Program-made: the position numbers and the translations under genes
Source: AP-15 sp035570595
GTDB taxonomy: Bacteria > Pseudomonadota > Alphaproteobacteria > ATCC43930 > CGMCC-115725
Assembly (NCBI GenBank): GCA_035570595.1
Contig: DATMLF010000147.1
Span: 4,255 to 68,254, forward strand
Direction of reading: 5' to 3'
Length of the DNA stretch: 64,000 bases
Shown: positions 25,971 to 34,420 of the stretch, piece after piece
How positions within the stretch are numbered: position 1 is the first letter of the stretch
Layout of the letters: every line of letters begins with the position of its first letter
The notes under the pieces: generated by a model
The model's database searches: none
What the model was told of the DNA's origin: nothing
The model's input: the letters and a program-made list of their open reading frames with translations, nothing else

Positions 25971-26723
25971 TCAATGAAAGTAGCGGCCCGAGTCGATGAC
26001 CACGGTCTGCCCGGTCATGGTTTCGGTGCGGCACATCGTGACCACAATGTCGGCGCAGTCGTCCTTGTCGGCGGGTTTCTTTAGGAGCGACGTGGCGGCC
26101 GAGTTCTCGATCTGCTCGCGGCGCAGGTTGGCGGTCGCGCGCGTGCCGTCAAGAAGGCCCGGGGCGACGCAGTTCACCAGCACCTCGGGTGCGAGCGCCA
26201 CCGCCATGCAGCGCGTCAGGTGGACGAGCCCGGCCTTCGACACCGCATAGGCGATCGACGAGCCGGTCGGCGCGATCCCCGACACCGAGGAGATGTTGAC
26301 GACGCGGCCACGGCCTTGCGCCTTCATGACCGGTGCGGCCGCCTTTGTCAGCCGCATCGGCCCGGTCAGGTTGACCGCGATGATCTTGTCCCACACCTCG
26401 GTCGTCAGGCCGTCGAGGTCGGCGAACGGGATCGCCTTGTTGTAGGCGGCGTCGTTGACGAGGATGTCGAGCCGGCCGAAATGCCGGGTGACCTCGCCGA
26501 CCACCCGCTCGACCGCGGCGCCATCGGTCACGTCGCAGGCGAACGCGGCGGCGCCGACCTGGTAGCGCGATGCGAGGTCATGGGCCACCCCCTCGGCCGA
26601 CTCGCGGCTCTGGGCATAGACCACGGCGAGGTGCACGCCCTCCTTCGCCAGCGCGTGGCAGATGCGCTGTCCGAGCCCGCCATTGCCACCCGTCACCAGC
26701 GCCACTGCGCCCCGCAATTCCAT
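25971..26723 (-). CDS. short-chain dehydrogenase/reductase
   Basis: A 250-residue classical SDR: cofactor motif TGGNGGLG at residues 11-18, LVNDAAYNK in place of the usual NNAG, then NISSVSG and the catalytic Y-x3-K in IAYAVSKAG. The NAD(P)-dependent oxidoreductase resembles FabG-like 3-oxoacyl reductases in outline but sits outside a fatty-acid cluster. The C-terminus (TGQTVVIDSGRYFH) is typical of the fold. The ATG at 26723 follows GGAGGAAG. It is flanked by the Cys hydrolase and the serine hydrolase on the same strand, with gaps of 87 and 35 bp, so the three may be one operon for a catabolic route. Confidence 0.85.
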   Translation of the reverse strand: MELRGAVALVTGGNGGLGQRICHALAKEGVHLAVVYAQSRESAEGVAHDLASRYQVGAAAFACDVTDGAAVERVVGEVTRHFGRLDILVNDAAYNKAIPFADLDGLTTEVWDKIIAVNLTGPMRLTKAAAPVMKAQGRGRVVNISSVSGIAPTGSSIAYAVSKAGLVHLTRCMAVALAPEVLVNCVAPGLLDGTRATANLRREQIENSAATSLLKKPADKDDCADIVVTMCRTETMTGQTVVIDSGRYFH

Positions 26724-26758
26724 GAGCTTCCTCCCGCCCTCGGATTGTCGTCGCGGGT

Positions 26759-28012
26759 TTAGGCGAACGACTCGGTCATCGCCGAGTAAACGAGGGTGCG
26801 CAGGTCCCGGCGCAAGGTTAGCCGCGCCTCGCTGCCGATCACCTGGGTCATGAAGACGACGGTCAACTCCTCCGTGGGGTCGACCCAGAACGCGGTCGCG
26901 GCCGCACCGCCCCAGAAATATTCGCCGAGCGACCCCGGCAGCCGGGTTTTCGCCACGTCGACGTTGACCCCGCAGCCGAGCGAAAAGCCGACCCCGGCAT
27001 AGCCCGATTCGCTGAACATCCCAGGCAGCGCCATGTCGGCTACCTCCCGCCCTCCGGGGAGGTAGTTCAGGCTGAACAGGGCGACCGTCTTGGGGCTGAG
27101 GATCTGCACGCCGTCGAGCGTGCCGCCGTTCAGCATCATGCGGCAGAAGCGCAGGTAGTCATGCGCCGTCGACACGAGCCCGCCCCCGCCCGATTCGAGA
27201 AGCGGCGGGGTGGCGTAGGTGCTCTCTCGCGCGTCGTCCTGCAATTTCAGCCCCGGCCCCCGGCCCTCCGGCTGGTAGCAGCAGGTGAACCGCTCGATCT
27301 TGTCGGCCGGCACGTAAAGGCTGGTGTCGTTCATGCCGAGCGGCTCGAACAGCCGGGTGCGCAGGAACTCGCCAAAGCTCATCCCGGACAATGTCTCGAC
27401 GAGGTAGCCCAACACGTCGATCGACACCGAATAATTCCAGGCCGTTCCCGGCGAGAAGTCGAGCGGGATCTGCGCCAGCTGGTCGACCATGCCTTGCAGC
27501 CCGCCCGGGGTCGCGCGGTCGACGACCTTGGCCCTGCGATAGGCGGCGTCGACGGCGGTGCGCATCATAAAGCCGTAGGTCAGGCCGGACGTGTGAGTCG
27601 CGAGGTCGATGATTTTCATCGGCCGCAGGACCGGGGTCGTCATAAACGCGGGCTGCGCGCTGGGCAGGAGCGACGGGGTGCCGCTCGCGTAGACGCCGAG
27701 GTTTCCCCAGGCGGGGATGTGGCTGTGGACAGCGTCGTCGAGACCGACGAGGCCCTCCTCGACCAGCATCATCAACGCCACCGCGGTGATCGGCTTTGAC
27801 ATCGAATAGACGCGGAAGATCGCGTCCTCGCGCATCGGCTTCCCGCGCTCGAGGTCCATCTGGCCGCACATGCCGGTGTGGGCAAGCTCGCCCTGGCGCC
27901 AGACATAGGTCAGCATGCCGGGCAGATAGCCGCTGTCGACATAACGGCGCTTCATCACGTCGTCGAGCCGCGCCAGCCGCGCCGACGACATGCCAAGGGT
28001 TTCCGGCTTCAT
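26759..28012 (-). CDS. class C beta-lactamase-like serine hydrolase
   Basis: A 417-residue protein of the beta-lactamase/EstB esterase family. The catalytic Ser-x-x-Lys is YSMSKPIT, the second box is the Tyr in AWNYSVSIDVLGYLVE (EstB-like spacing), and the C-terminal GGAAATAFWVDPTEELTVVF matches the third region. No signal peptide is visible, which favours a cytoplasmic esterase over a periplasmic antibiotic hydrolase. ATG at 28012 is preceded by GAGGAGG; a longer open frame to 28048 is not needed. It probably shares a transcript with the SDR and the Cys hydrolase. Confidence 0.82.
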   Translation of the reverse strand: MKPETLGMSSARLARLDDVMKRRYVDSGYLPGMLTYVWRQGELAHTGMCGQMDLERGKPMREDAIFRVYSMSKPITAVALMMLVEEGLVGLDDAVHSHIPAWGNLGVYASGTPSLLPSAQPAFMTTPVLRPMKIIDLATHTSGLTYGFMMRTAVDAAYRRAKVVDRATPGGLQGMVDQLAQIPLDFSPGTAWNYSVSIDVLGYLVETLSGMSFGEFLRTRLFEPLGMNDTSLYVPADKIERFTCCYQPEGRGPGLKLQDDARESTYATPPLLESGGGGLVSTAHDYLRFCRMMLNGGTLDGVQILSPKTVALFSLNYLPGGREVADMALPGMFSESGYAGVGFSLGCGVNVDVAKTRLPGSLGEYFWGGAAATAFWVDPTEELTVVFMTQVIGSEARLTLRRDLRTLVYSAMTESFA

Positions 28013-28125
28013 CAGTATCCTCCTCGACCGCGGACCGCTGTCGAGCATAGGGCGGGCGGCCGCCTAAAGCGAGCGACCGCAGCGCGACCCGGTCCGGCCC
28101 CGCAATCCACCAATCCCGACGCCTG

Positions 28126-28479
28126 CTAGGGGTCCGGGTACATGCGGGCCTTTATCGCCCTCAGCTGGGCAACCACTTGCGGGTCGTCGATGCGCGTGAA
28201 GCGGGGCACCTGCTTGCCCTTCCATTCGGCAGGCTCGAAAAACATGCCGAGCGGGCGCAGGTCGAACAGCCCGCCGTTCCGGTAGGCATATGCCGCTTCG
28301 TATAACGGCCGGTAGACTTGCATGAACACGTCTTCCGGCCGGCAATTTTCCTCGGTGTGATGGCCGACCCCGTAAATATAATAGGCGTAGTTGTTTAGGG
28401 GCCCGTCGGGGTCGTGCTTGAAATGGTAATAATATCCGGGCTCGGGAAGTTGCTTGGGAGGCGGTACGTCATACGCCAT
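28126..28479 (-). CDS. DUF1653-like small protein
   Basis: A 117-residue cytoplasmic protein. The order GYYYHFKHD, then YYIYGVGHHTEE, VYRPLYE, LRPLGMFFEP and GKQVPRFTRI follows the DUF1653 pattern (an HYK strand, a GV.RHTE turn, VYR.LY, MF.E, RF). DUF1653 proteins are small SH3-like beta barrels of unknown role. AAGGGGGG precedes the ATG at 28479. It sits 10 bases after a truncated amidohydrolase gene that it seems to have followed in an operon. Confidence 0.6.
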   Translation of the reverse strand: MAYDVPPPKQLPEPGYYYHFKHDPDGPLNNYAYYIYGVGHHTEENCRPEDVFMQVYRPLYEAAYAYRNGGLFDLRPLGMFFEPAEWKGKQVPRFTRIDDPQVVAQLRAIKARMYPDP

Positions 28480-28489
28480 GTCGCCCCCC

Positions 28490-28705
28490 TTAGGCGCGCT
28501 GCGCGGATGGGCTCAGCCGATGAAACGGCGATGCGGCACCGGAGAAGAGATCGGCCTTTTCCGATGGCGAGGCACCGTGGTCGTCCCAGAGATGATGGTG
28601 CGGGTCGACGATCGGCAGCTGGGGCACGAGGACCTCCTCCCGGAGGTTGCCAAGCCACTCGGGGTTCGGCAGCGGCCGTGGATAGGAGCGGGCTTCGACG
28701 GGCAT
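28490..28705 (-). pseudogene. truncated amidohydrolase (TIM-barrel metal hydrolase), N-terminal remnant
   Basis: A strong ribosome site (GGAGGAG) and ATG at 28705 open a frame whose first 42 residues read like an amidohydrolase N-terminus, ending in the metal-ligand motif IVDPHHHLWDDHG. The next 29 residues do not resemble the family and a stop follows at 28490, where about 300 barrel residues should be. An internal deletion that kept the start and the spacing to the downstream DUF1653-like gene explains the structure. A functional 71-residue peptide is unlikely. Confidence 0.65.
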
Positions 28706-28760
28706 GGTTCTCCTCCGGATGGCTGACTGCGGTCAGAACGGATGGGATGGCACCTTCGCT

Positions 28761-28915
28761 TCTTCGTCGCCCCGCGAAAGCGGGGGGCCAGGGCAAGCGC
28801 TCGGTGCTCGCCGCCCTCTGTTGAAGCCAGGGCCTGTCCCTGGCCCGAACAGGGGGCAGGCTCTCTGGGTTCGCGCTTTCGCGGGAACAACGGAAATACG
28901 CCGGTACCAAATGTT
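28761..28915. repeat. dispersed GC-rich repeat, family B (copy 1)
   Basis: It starts with the hairpin CCCCGC-gaaa-GCGGGG (28770-28785), contains ctggcccgaacag, and ends with gttcgcgctttcgcgggaac, a near inverted copy of the hairpin at 41357-41377. It fills most of the 323-bp gap between the truncated amidohydrolase and the CoA-transferase gene; the rest of that gap shows no gene. Confidence 0.6.
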
Positions 28916-29028
28916 AAATTCTGACCCCTAGCTCGCGCGCGCCGCCCACCGACGGGCGGCGCTCGGCGCAATCCTCTGGGAAACGATCTGGCCGCGGAAC
29001 GCTGCGCGCCCGACCGAAGATATCCGGA

Positions 29029-31641
29029 TCAGATGACGCCCTCCTCGGCGAGCCGCTCGACCTCGCTCGGGCTGCGGCCGAGCAGCTCGGTCAACACCCA
29101 CAAATTGTCCTCGCCGTAGCAGGGCGCGCCCCGGTTGGTCGGGCCGCCGATATAGGCGGGGGTGGCGCTCATCTTCATCGGCAGCTCATAGATCGGCCAC
29201 GTGCCGATCTTGGTGCCGGTGACGTCGGTCAGCCATTTGAGGTGGCGCAGCTGAGGGTCGCCGTCGACGCGGTCCTCGGCGTTCTGGCACACCCCGGCCG
29301 GGACGCCGGCGCGCTGCAACTTCATCATGCAGTCGTGGCGGTCCTGGGTGCGGGTCCATATGCCGACCGCCGCATCGAGGGCGTCCTGATGCGCGAGGCG
29401 GCCTTCCAATGTCGTAAAGCGGCGGTCGTCGAGCCAGGCACCTTGCTCCGCGACCTGCGCCAGGGCCTGCCATTCGGCGTCGGTGAAGCAGGCGATCGCG
29501 ACCCAGCGGTCCGCGCCCTCGCACGGATAGGCGCCGTGCGGTGCGGCCGGCTTATAGGGCGAGCGGTTGCCGTAGCGGCGCCATTCGCGCCCGTTCGCCG
29601 ACCAGTCGAGGATGGTCGCCCCGGTCAGGAAAATGCCGCTCTCGCATTGCGAGGCGTCGATCCACTGGCCCTCGCCGGTCCGCTCGCGGTGATAGAGCGC
29701 GCCGAGCAGCGCCAGGGCGTAGCCGTAGGCGCCCATCCAGTCGAGGTAGGAATAGCCCCAGCCGACCGGCATCGCCGGCTCGGGCAGGCCGGACATGTCG
29801 CCCTGCCCGCCAAAGGCGGCGGCGACCGGCCCCACGGTGCGCATGCGGCCATAGGTGCCGTGCGCCCCCATGCCCGATTGCTGGATGTAGATCACGTCGG
29901 GCCGGATCGACCTCAGCACGTCGTAGCCGAGGCCGAGGCGCTGCAGCACGCCGGGCGAAAACCCCTCGGCGACGACGTCGCACACCCGCACCAGATCCTT
30001 GGCGATCGCCAGGCCCTTAGGATGGCGGATGTTCAGCGAGATGCCGCGCTTGCCGGCGTTCTTGTTGTTGAACTGGCCGCCCATGTCGGGGTCGCGGACG
30101 CCGGGCAGCGGCCCGCTCGCGGCGTCGCGCGCGGCGCGCCCGCCGACCGGGGCCATCGCCGCGAGACGGGTGTCGGGGTTGTCCTTCCACTCGACCTTGA
30201 AGCTTTCCGCACCCATCGCGGCGAGGAAGCGGGTGCCGCCGGCCGACGCCAGAAACCACGCGAAATCGAGGATCTTGACCCCTTGCAGCGGGAACGGCTT
30301 GTCGTGCAAGGCCGAACGCCGCGGGTTTTCGACGCGGCGCGGCTCGGCCGGCACATTCGGGCGTCGCGCCGCCTCGCCCAGAACTGAGGCCGTGTCCTCG
30401 CCGAGCAATGGCGCCCGCCGGCCGACCCGCCAGCTCGTCTTGTTGCTGAGCCATTTGCTGGTCGGATAGCGAAAGCTGCGGCCCAGCTCGGGGTGCGCGA
30501 CATCGGCAAAGGTCCGGCGCGCGAGCCAATGCTCGTCCTGCGCGTTCTCGTGCGGCTTGCGCAACGGCGCCCACAAGAGGCCGGCGTCCTGCGCCTCGCG
30601 CCACGGCATGTCGGCATAGGTCCACGCCCGCACAAAGCGCTGCACGACATCGAGCATATGCGCGCGCGTCTCGTCGCTGCCGGCGGTGCCGGGCACCTGG
30701 CGCCCCCGCAGATCGGCGTCGGGCGGCGGCGGCTGCAGATCGGCCTGCATGCCGTATCCCGAGAGCAGCGGCACGAGGTTCTTCAAGTCGCGGGCGCCCA
30801 TCCCGTGGGTGATGAACCAGCGCCCGTCCTTGGTATGGCAGATGCCGGGCGAGTGGTTGGGGGTCTCGGCGGCATGCCGGTTGGTCAGCCGCCACAACGG
30901 CACCCGCCGCATGACCCAGTACATGATGTCCTGCTCGGGGTTCTTCGACACCGCCTCGTGGATCGCGACCGAGACGTCCTGGCCCTGCCCGCTCCGGTGG
31001 CGGTGGATCAGCGCGGCGATGACGCCGGTCGCCAATTGCTCGCCGGCGATGTGATAGGCGTGCCAGACCTGGGGCGCGATCGGCGGCGTGTCGTATTCGA
31101 GGCTGGGGTCGGGGTCGTAGCCGCAATTCATCATGACGCCGCCGAGCGCCAGATGGATCAGGTCCGAGCCCTTGAAGTCCGCCCACGGCCCGTCGTCGCC
31201 AAACGGCGTCATCCGCGCCGTCACGAGGCTCGGAAACCGTGCCCCCAGTGCCGCGCGATCGAGGCCCAATGCCGTGTTCAGCGCGCCGCAGCTCGCGTCC
31301 AGCAGGATGTCGGCTCCCGCCAGCAAGCGAAGCAGTTGCTCGCATCCCGCCGGCTCGCACAGGTCGAGCACGACCGACTTTTTGTTGCGGTTGTAGTTCC
31401 AGAAGAACAGCGAGCGTTCGATGCCGGGCTGGTCGTCGAGAAACGGCCCGATCCGCCGGGTCGCGTTGCCCTCGGGCGGCTCAATCTTGACGACCTCGGC
31501 GCCGAGGCCGGCGAGCAGGAGCCCGGCATACTCGGCGCGCTCGTCGGCGACCTCGACCACCCGCACGCCGTCGAGCATGCCGGGGCCGGCGTTGCCCATC
31601 ATTTCGCCCGGTCCCTGCCCGGTCACGCCCAGGTCCGACAC
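29029..31641 (-). CDS. double-domain CaiB/BaiF CoA-transferase
   Basis: An 870-residue protein of two CaiB/BaiF (family III CoA-transferase) domains in tandem. The first begins at GVRVVEVADERAEYAGLLLAG with EVVKIEPPEGNATRR; the second at VKILDFAWFLASAGG with FKVEWKDNPDTR and NIRHPKGLAIAKDLVRV. Normal members are about 400 residues and dimerise by interlocking; here both protomers are one chain. They move CoA between carboxylic acids. At the usual catalytic Asp both domains show Glu (AIHEAV and QCESGI), common in several subfamilies. The GTG at 31641 follows AAGGGGGG; the open frame upstream is not coding-like. It diverges from the SMP-30 gene. Confidence 0.85.
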   Translation of the reverse strand: MSDLGVTGQGPGEMMGNAGPGMLDGVRVVEVADERAEYAGLLLAGLGAEVVKIEPPEGNATRRIGPFLDDQPGIERSLFFWNYNRNKKSVVLDLCEPAGCEQLLRLLAGADILLDASCGALNTALGLDRAALGARFPSLVTARMTPFGDDGPWADFKGSDLIHLALGGVMMNCGYDPDPSLEYDTPPIAPQVWHAYHIAGEQLATGVIAALIHRHRSGQGQDVSVAIHEAVSKNPEQDIMYWVMRRVPLWRLTNRHAAETPNHSPGICHTKDGRWFITHGMGARDLKNLVPLLSGYGMQADLQPPPPDADLRGRQVPGTAGSDETRAHMLDVVQRFVRAWTYADMPWREAQDAGLLWAPLRKPHENAQDEHWLARRTFADVAHPELGRSFRYPTSKWLSNKTSWRVGRRAPLLGEDTASVLGEAARRPNVPAEPRRVENPRRSALHDKPFPLQGVKILDFAWFLASAGGTRFLAAMGAESFKVEWKDNPDTRLAAMAPVGGRAARDAASGPLPGVRDPDMGGQFNNKNAGKRGISLNIRHPKGLAIAKDLVRVCDVVAEGFSPGVLQRLGLGYDVLRSIRPDVIYIQQSGMGAHGTYGRMRTVGPVAAAFGGQGDMSGLPEPAMPVGWGYSYLDWMGAYGYALALLGALYHRERTGEGQWIDASQCESGIFLTGATILDWSANGREWRRYGNRSPYKPAAPHGAYPCEGADRWVAIACFTDAEWQALAQVAEQGAWLDDRRFTTLEGRLAHQDALDAAVGIWTRTQDRHDCMMKLQRAGVPAGVCQNAEDRVDGDPQLRHLKWLTDVTGTKIGTWPIYELPMKMSATPAYIGGPTNRGAPCYGEDNLWVLTELLGRSPSEVERLAEEGVI

Positions 31642-31720
31642 GCTTCCCCCCTTTAATCCGGATGCCCGAGCCCGTCGGGACACACCCGCCGCAGCGGGCG
31701 GGCCGCGGCCGATTGTGTCG

Positions 31721-31737
31721 GACAAAGCGGCTTTGTC
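31721..31737. promoter_or_regulatory. candidate operator palindrome between divergent genes
   Basis: A perfect 7-base inverted repeat GACAAAG-cgg-CTTTGTC lies in the 202-bp space between the CoA-transferase and SMP-30 genes. It suits a dimeric repressor (GntR- or IclR-like) controlling both. No regulator gene is adjacent, so this is inference from the palindrome alone. Confidence 0.4.
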
Positions 31738-31843
31738 AACTTGGCCCAGCCGACCGGACGCCGGATCGCCGCGCGGGCGCCTTGACCTTCCGCGACCGCG
31801 GGCGACAGAATTGCTCCGGTCCACAGGCTGGGAGGAAGGCGCG

Positions 31844-32758
31844 ATGGCCGAGATACGCGTGGTCGCGAGCGGATTGCGGTTTCCCGAAGGGCCGGTGGCG
31901 ATGGCCGACGGCTCGGTGATCTTGGGCGAGATCGCCGGCGCCGCGGTGACCCGGGTCATGGCCAATGGCGCGAAATCGCCGATCGGCAACGCCGGCGGCG
32001 GACCAAACGGGGTCGCCACGGGTCCCGACGGCGCGCTCTATGTCTGCAACAACGGCGGCAACGAGTACGCGCAGGGCGGCTTTTTGTCGACCGGCCCGTC
32101 CCGCGACTACCGCTGTGGGTATGTCCAGCGGATCGACCCGCGCACCGGCGAGGCGCGCGTTCTCTACAACGAGTGCCAGGGCCACAAATTGTCGGCGCCG
32201 AACGACATCGTGTTCGATCGCCAAGGCGGGTTCTATTTCACCGACCTCGGCAAGCGCTACGCGCATCAGCGCGACCATGGCGGGCTCTATTACGCGCTGC
32301 CCGACGGCTCGAAGGTGACCGAGCTTGTCTACCCGATGCTGAGCCCGAACGGCGTCGGGCTGTCGCCCGACGAAAAGACGGTCTACGTCGCCGACACCGA
32401 GACCTCGCGGCTCTTCGCCTATGACATCGCCTCGCCTGGCGTCTTGCGCAGCGCGCCGTTCCCGGCGCCCTACGGCGGCCGTCTGGTGTGCGGGCTGCCC
32501 GGTTTTCAGCGCTTTGACAGCCTAGCGGTCGAGGCGTCGGGCAACATCTGCGTCGCGACCCTGGTCACCGGCCACATCACCGTCGTCGCGCCCGACGGCC
32601 GCGTCGTGCGCCAGGTCAAGATGCCGGATGTCTACCCGACCAACATCTGCTTCGGCGGCGCCGACATGAAAACCGCCTACGTCACGCTTTCCGGCACCGG
32701 CGAGCTTGCCGCGATGGACTGGCCGGAACCCGGGCTGCGCCTCAATTTCGCGGTTTAA
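31844..32758 (+). CDS. SMP-30/gluconolactonase family protein
   Basis: A 304-residue six-bladed beta-propeller. The usual divalent-metal ligands are recognisable: Glu in GLRFPEGP near residue 14, Asn in SAPNDIVFD, and Asp in RFDSLAVEASGN. A second blade motif, LSPNGVGLSPDEKTVYVADT, is typical of the family. It hydrolyses lactones such as aldonolactones or aromatic catabolic lactones. ATG at 31844 is preceded by GGAGGAAGG. The neighbours (CoA-transferase, alcohol dehydrogenase) point to carboxylic acid or sugar-acid degradation. No signal peptide. Confidence 0.85.
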   Translation: MAEIRVVASGLRFPEGPVAMADGSVILGEIAGAAVTRVMANGAKSPIGNAGGGPNGVATGPDGALYVCNNGGNEYAQGGFLSTGPSRDYRCGYVQRIDPRTGEARVLYNECQGHKLSAPNDIVFDRQGGFYFTDLGKRYAHQRDHGGLYYALPDGSKVTELVYPMLSPNGVGLSPDEKTVYVADTETSRLFAYDIASPGVLRSAPFPAPYGGRLVCGLPGFQRFDSLAVEASGNICVATLVTGHITVVAPDGRVVRQVKMPDVYPTNICFGGADMKTAYVTLSGTGELAAMDWPEPGLRLNFAV

Positions 32759-32802
32759 TTGGAGCGCGGACAGATGGGTTATCGTCGAGAGCGGAGGTCC
32801 TG

Positions 32803-33198
32803 TTGGCAAAAACGAGCGTATTGATCGTCGGTCTCGAGCCGTCGCTGATCGACTTCTCCGACCCTGCGTATGGCGCCTCGGGGCTGGATGCCGCCGCAAT
32901 ACGCGCCGGGCTCGCGGCGAACCAGGCGCAGCTGAACGCGCTCGGCTATGATGCTGAGCTTTGCCTCACCGACTTTGGCGAGACAGCAGCGGCGGTTCTG
33001 CGCGACCGGCTAAAGAATAAGTCCTTCGATTGCATTTTGATTGGCGCGGGCGTGCGTCTGATCGCCCAGAACACGCCGCTCCTCGAAACGCTCGTCAATA
33101 TCGCGCATGCCGATGCGCCGCGGGCGAAACTCTGCTTCAATACCCGGCCGACCGATACCGCTGCTGCGGTCGAACGATGCCTCCCTGCCACGAGATAG
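32803..33198 (+). CDS. conserved hypothetical protein, Rossmann-like
   Basis: A 131-residue protein starting at TTG behind GGAGG. The pattern VLIVGLEPSLIDFSD, then LNALGYDAELCLTD, FDCILIGAGVRL and KLCFNTRPTDTAAAVERCL suggests an alternating alpha/beta fold like response-regulator receivers or nucleotide-binding small proteins, but no phosphoacceptor or P-loop is clear. It follows the SMP-30 gene by 44 bp and precedes the alcohol dehydrogenase by 86 bp on the same strand, so it is probably in the same operon. Function not recognised. Confidence 0.65.
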   Translation: MAKTSVLIVGLEPSLIDFSDPAYGASGLDAAAIRAGLAANQAQLNALGYDAELCLTDFGETAAAVLRDRLKNKSFDCILIGAGVRLIAQNTPLLETLVNIAHADAPRAKLCFNTRPTDTAAAVERCLPATR

Positions 33199-33284
33199 AT
33201 CTAAGCGGAACGCGAGCTCTGCTTGCCGGGTCGTTTGTTTTTTGGCGCGGCCGCAATAGAGCTTGATTTTCGAGGAGACATGCG

Positions 33285-34376
33285 ATGAAAGCCGCCGTGC
33301 TGCATGCCGCAAACCAGCCGCTGACGATCGAGGACGTCTCCCTCGCCAAGCCGGGGCCGCGCGAGGTCTTGCTGCGCACCGCTTTTGCCGGGCTGTGCCA
33401 CAGCGACCTGCATTTCATCGACGGGCTCTACCCGCACCCGACACCCTGCGTGCTCGGCCATGAATCGGCGGCGGTGGTCGAGGCGGTCGGCGACGCGGTG
33501 AGCTACGTCAAGCCCGGCGATCACGTCATCACCTGCCTCTCGGTGTTCTGCGGGGTGTGCCCGCAATGCGTCACCGGGCACCCGAATTTGTGCGAGAACA
33601 CCGAGGTCAAGTTGCCGCCCGGCGTTTCGCGCCGCCTGTCGTGGAAGGGCGGCGAATTGATGAACCAGTTTCTGAACCTGTCGTCCTTTGCCGAGGAGAT
33701 GCTGGTTCACGAGAACGCGATCGTTAAGATCGACCCCGACATCCCGCTCGACCGCGCGGCACTCGTCGGCTGCGGCGTCATGACCGGGGTGGGCGCGGTC
33801 TTCAACGCCGCCAAGGTCGAGCCGGGCTCGACGGTCGCGGTGATCGGCTGCGGCGGCGTCGGGCTGTCGGCGGTCAACGGCGCGGCACTCGCCGGAGCCG
33901 AGCGCATCATCGCGATCGACACGGTTGCGTCAAAGCTCGAGCTCGCGCGCGAGCTCGGCGCCACCGACACGTTGAACGCGAGCAACGCCGACCCGGTGAA
34001 GGCGGTGCGGGAAATGACCGGCGGCGGCGTGCACTATTCGTTCGAGGCGCTCGGCACCAAGACCACGGCCGAGCAGGCGTTTCAGATGTTGCGCGGCGGC
34101 GGCACCGCGACGATCATCGGCATGGTGCCGTTGGGCGTAAAGATCGAATTGCACGGCTACGACTTCCTGCGCGATCGCAAGCTGCAAGGGACCTCGATGG
34201 GCGGCAACCGCTTCCGGGTCGACATGCCGCGGCTCTTGTCGCTGTGGCGCCAGGGCCGGTTGAAGCTCGACCACCTGATCTCGGGCAGGCTCAAGCTCGA
34301 CCAAATCAACGACGGCTTCGCCGCGCTCAAATCGGGCGCCCCGGTGCGCCAGCTGATCGATTTCGCCGCCACCTGA
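33285..34376 (+). CDS. zinc-dependent alcohol dehydrogenase
   Basis: A 363-residue MDR-family dehydrogenase of the class III-like group. Catalytic zinc ligands are Cys in GLCHSDLHF and His in LGHESAAVVEAVG; the structural zinc has four Cys in CGVCPQCVTGHPNLC. The NAD fold motif is GCGGVGLSAVNGAALAGA. It is a cytoplasmic NAD-dependent dehydrogenase for an alcohol or a thiol-bound aldehyde (formaldehyde adduct type). The last residues (PVRQLIDF) are typical. ATG at 33285; GAGGAGA precedes it. It closes the SMP-30 gene group. Confidence 0.9.
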   Translation: MKAAVLHAANQPLTIEDVSLAKPGPREVLLRTAFAGLCHSDLHFIDGLYPHPTPCVLGHESAAVVEAVGDAVSYVKPGDHVITCLSVFCGVCPQCVTGHPNLCENTEVKLPPGVSRRLSWKGGELMNQFLNLSSFAEEMLVHENAIVKIDPDIPLDRAALVGCGVMTGVGAVFNAAKVEPGSTVAVIGCGGVGLSAVNGAALAGAERIIAIDTVASKLELARELGATDTLNASNADPVKAVREMTGGGVHYSFEALGTKTTAEQAFQMLRGGGTATIIGMVPLGVKIELHGYDFLRDRKLQGTSMGGNRFRVDMPRLLSLWRQGRLKLDHLISGRLKLDQINDGFAALKSGAPVRQLIDFAAT

Positions 34377-34420
34377 GCCCGGACAGTCGCACCGAGGCAT
34401 CCGGCATCTGGCGTTAGGGC

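Noticed and set aside
28704..28931. Small frame upstream of the CoA-transferase gene.
   Set aside because: The translated peptide is that of a dispersed GC-rich repeat and has no start context.
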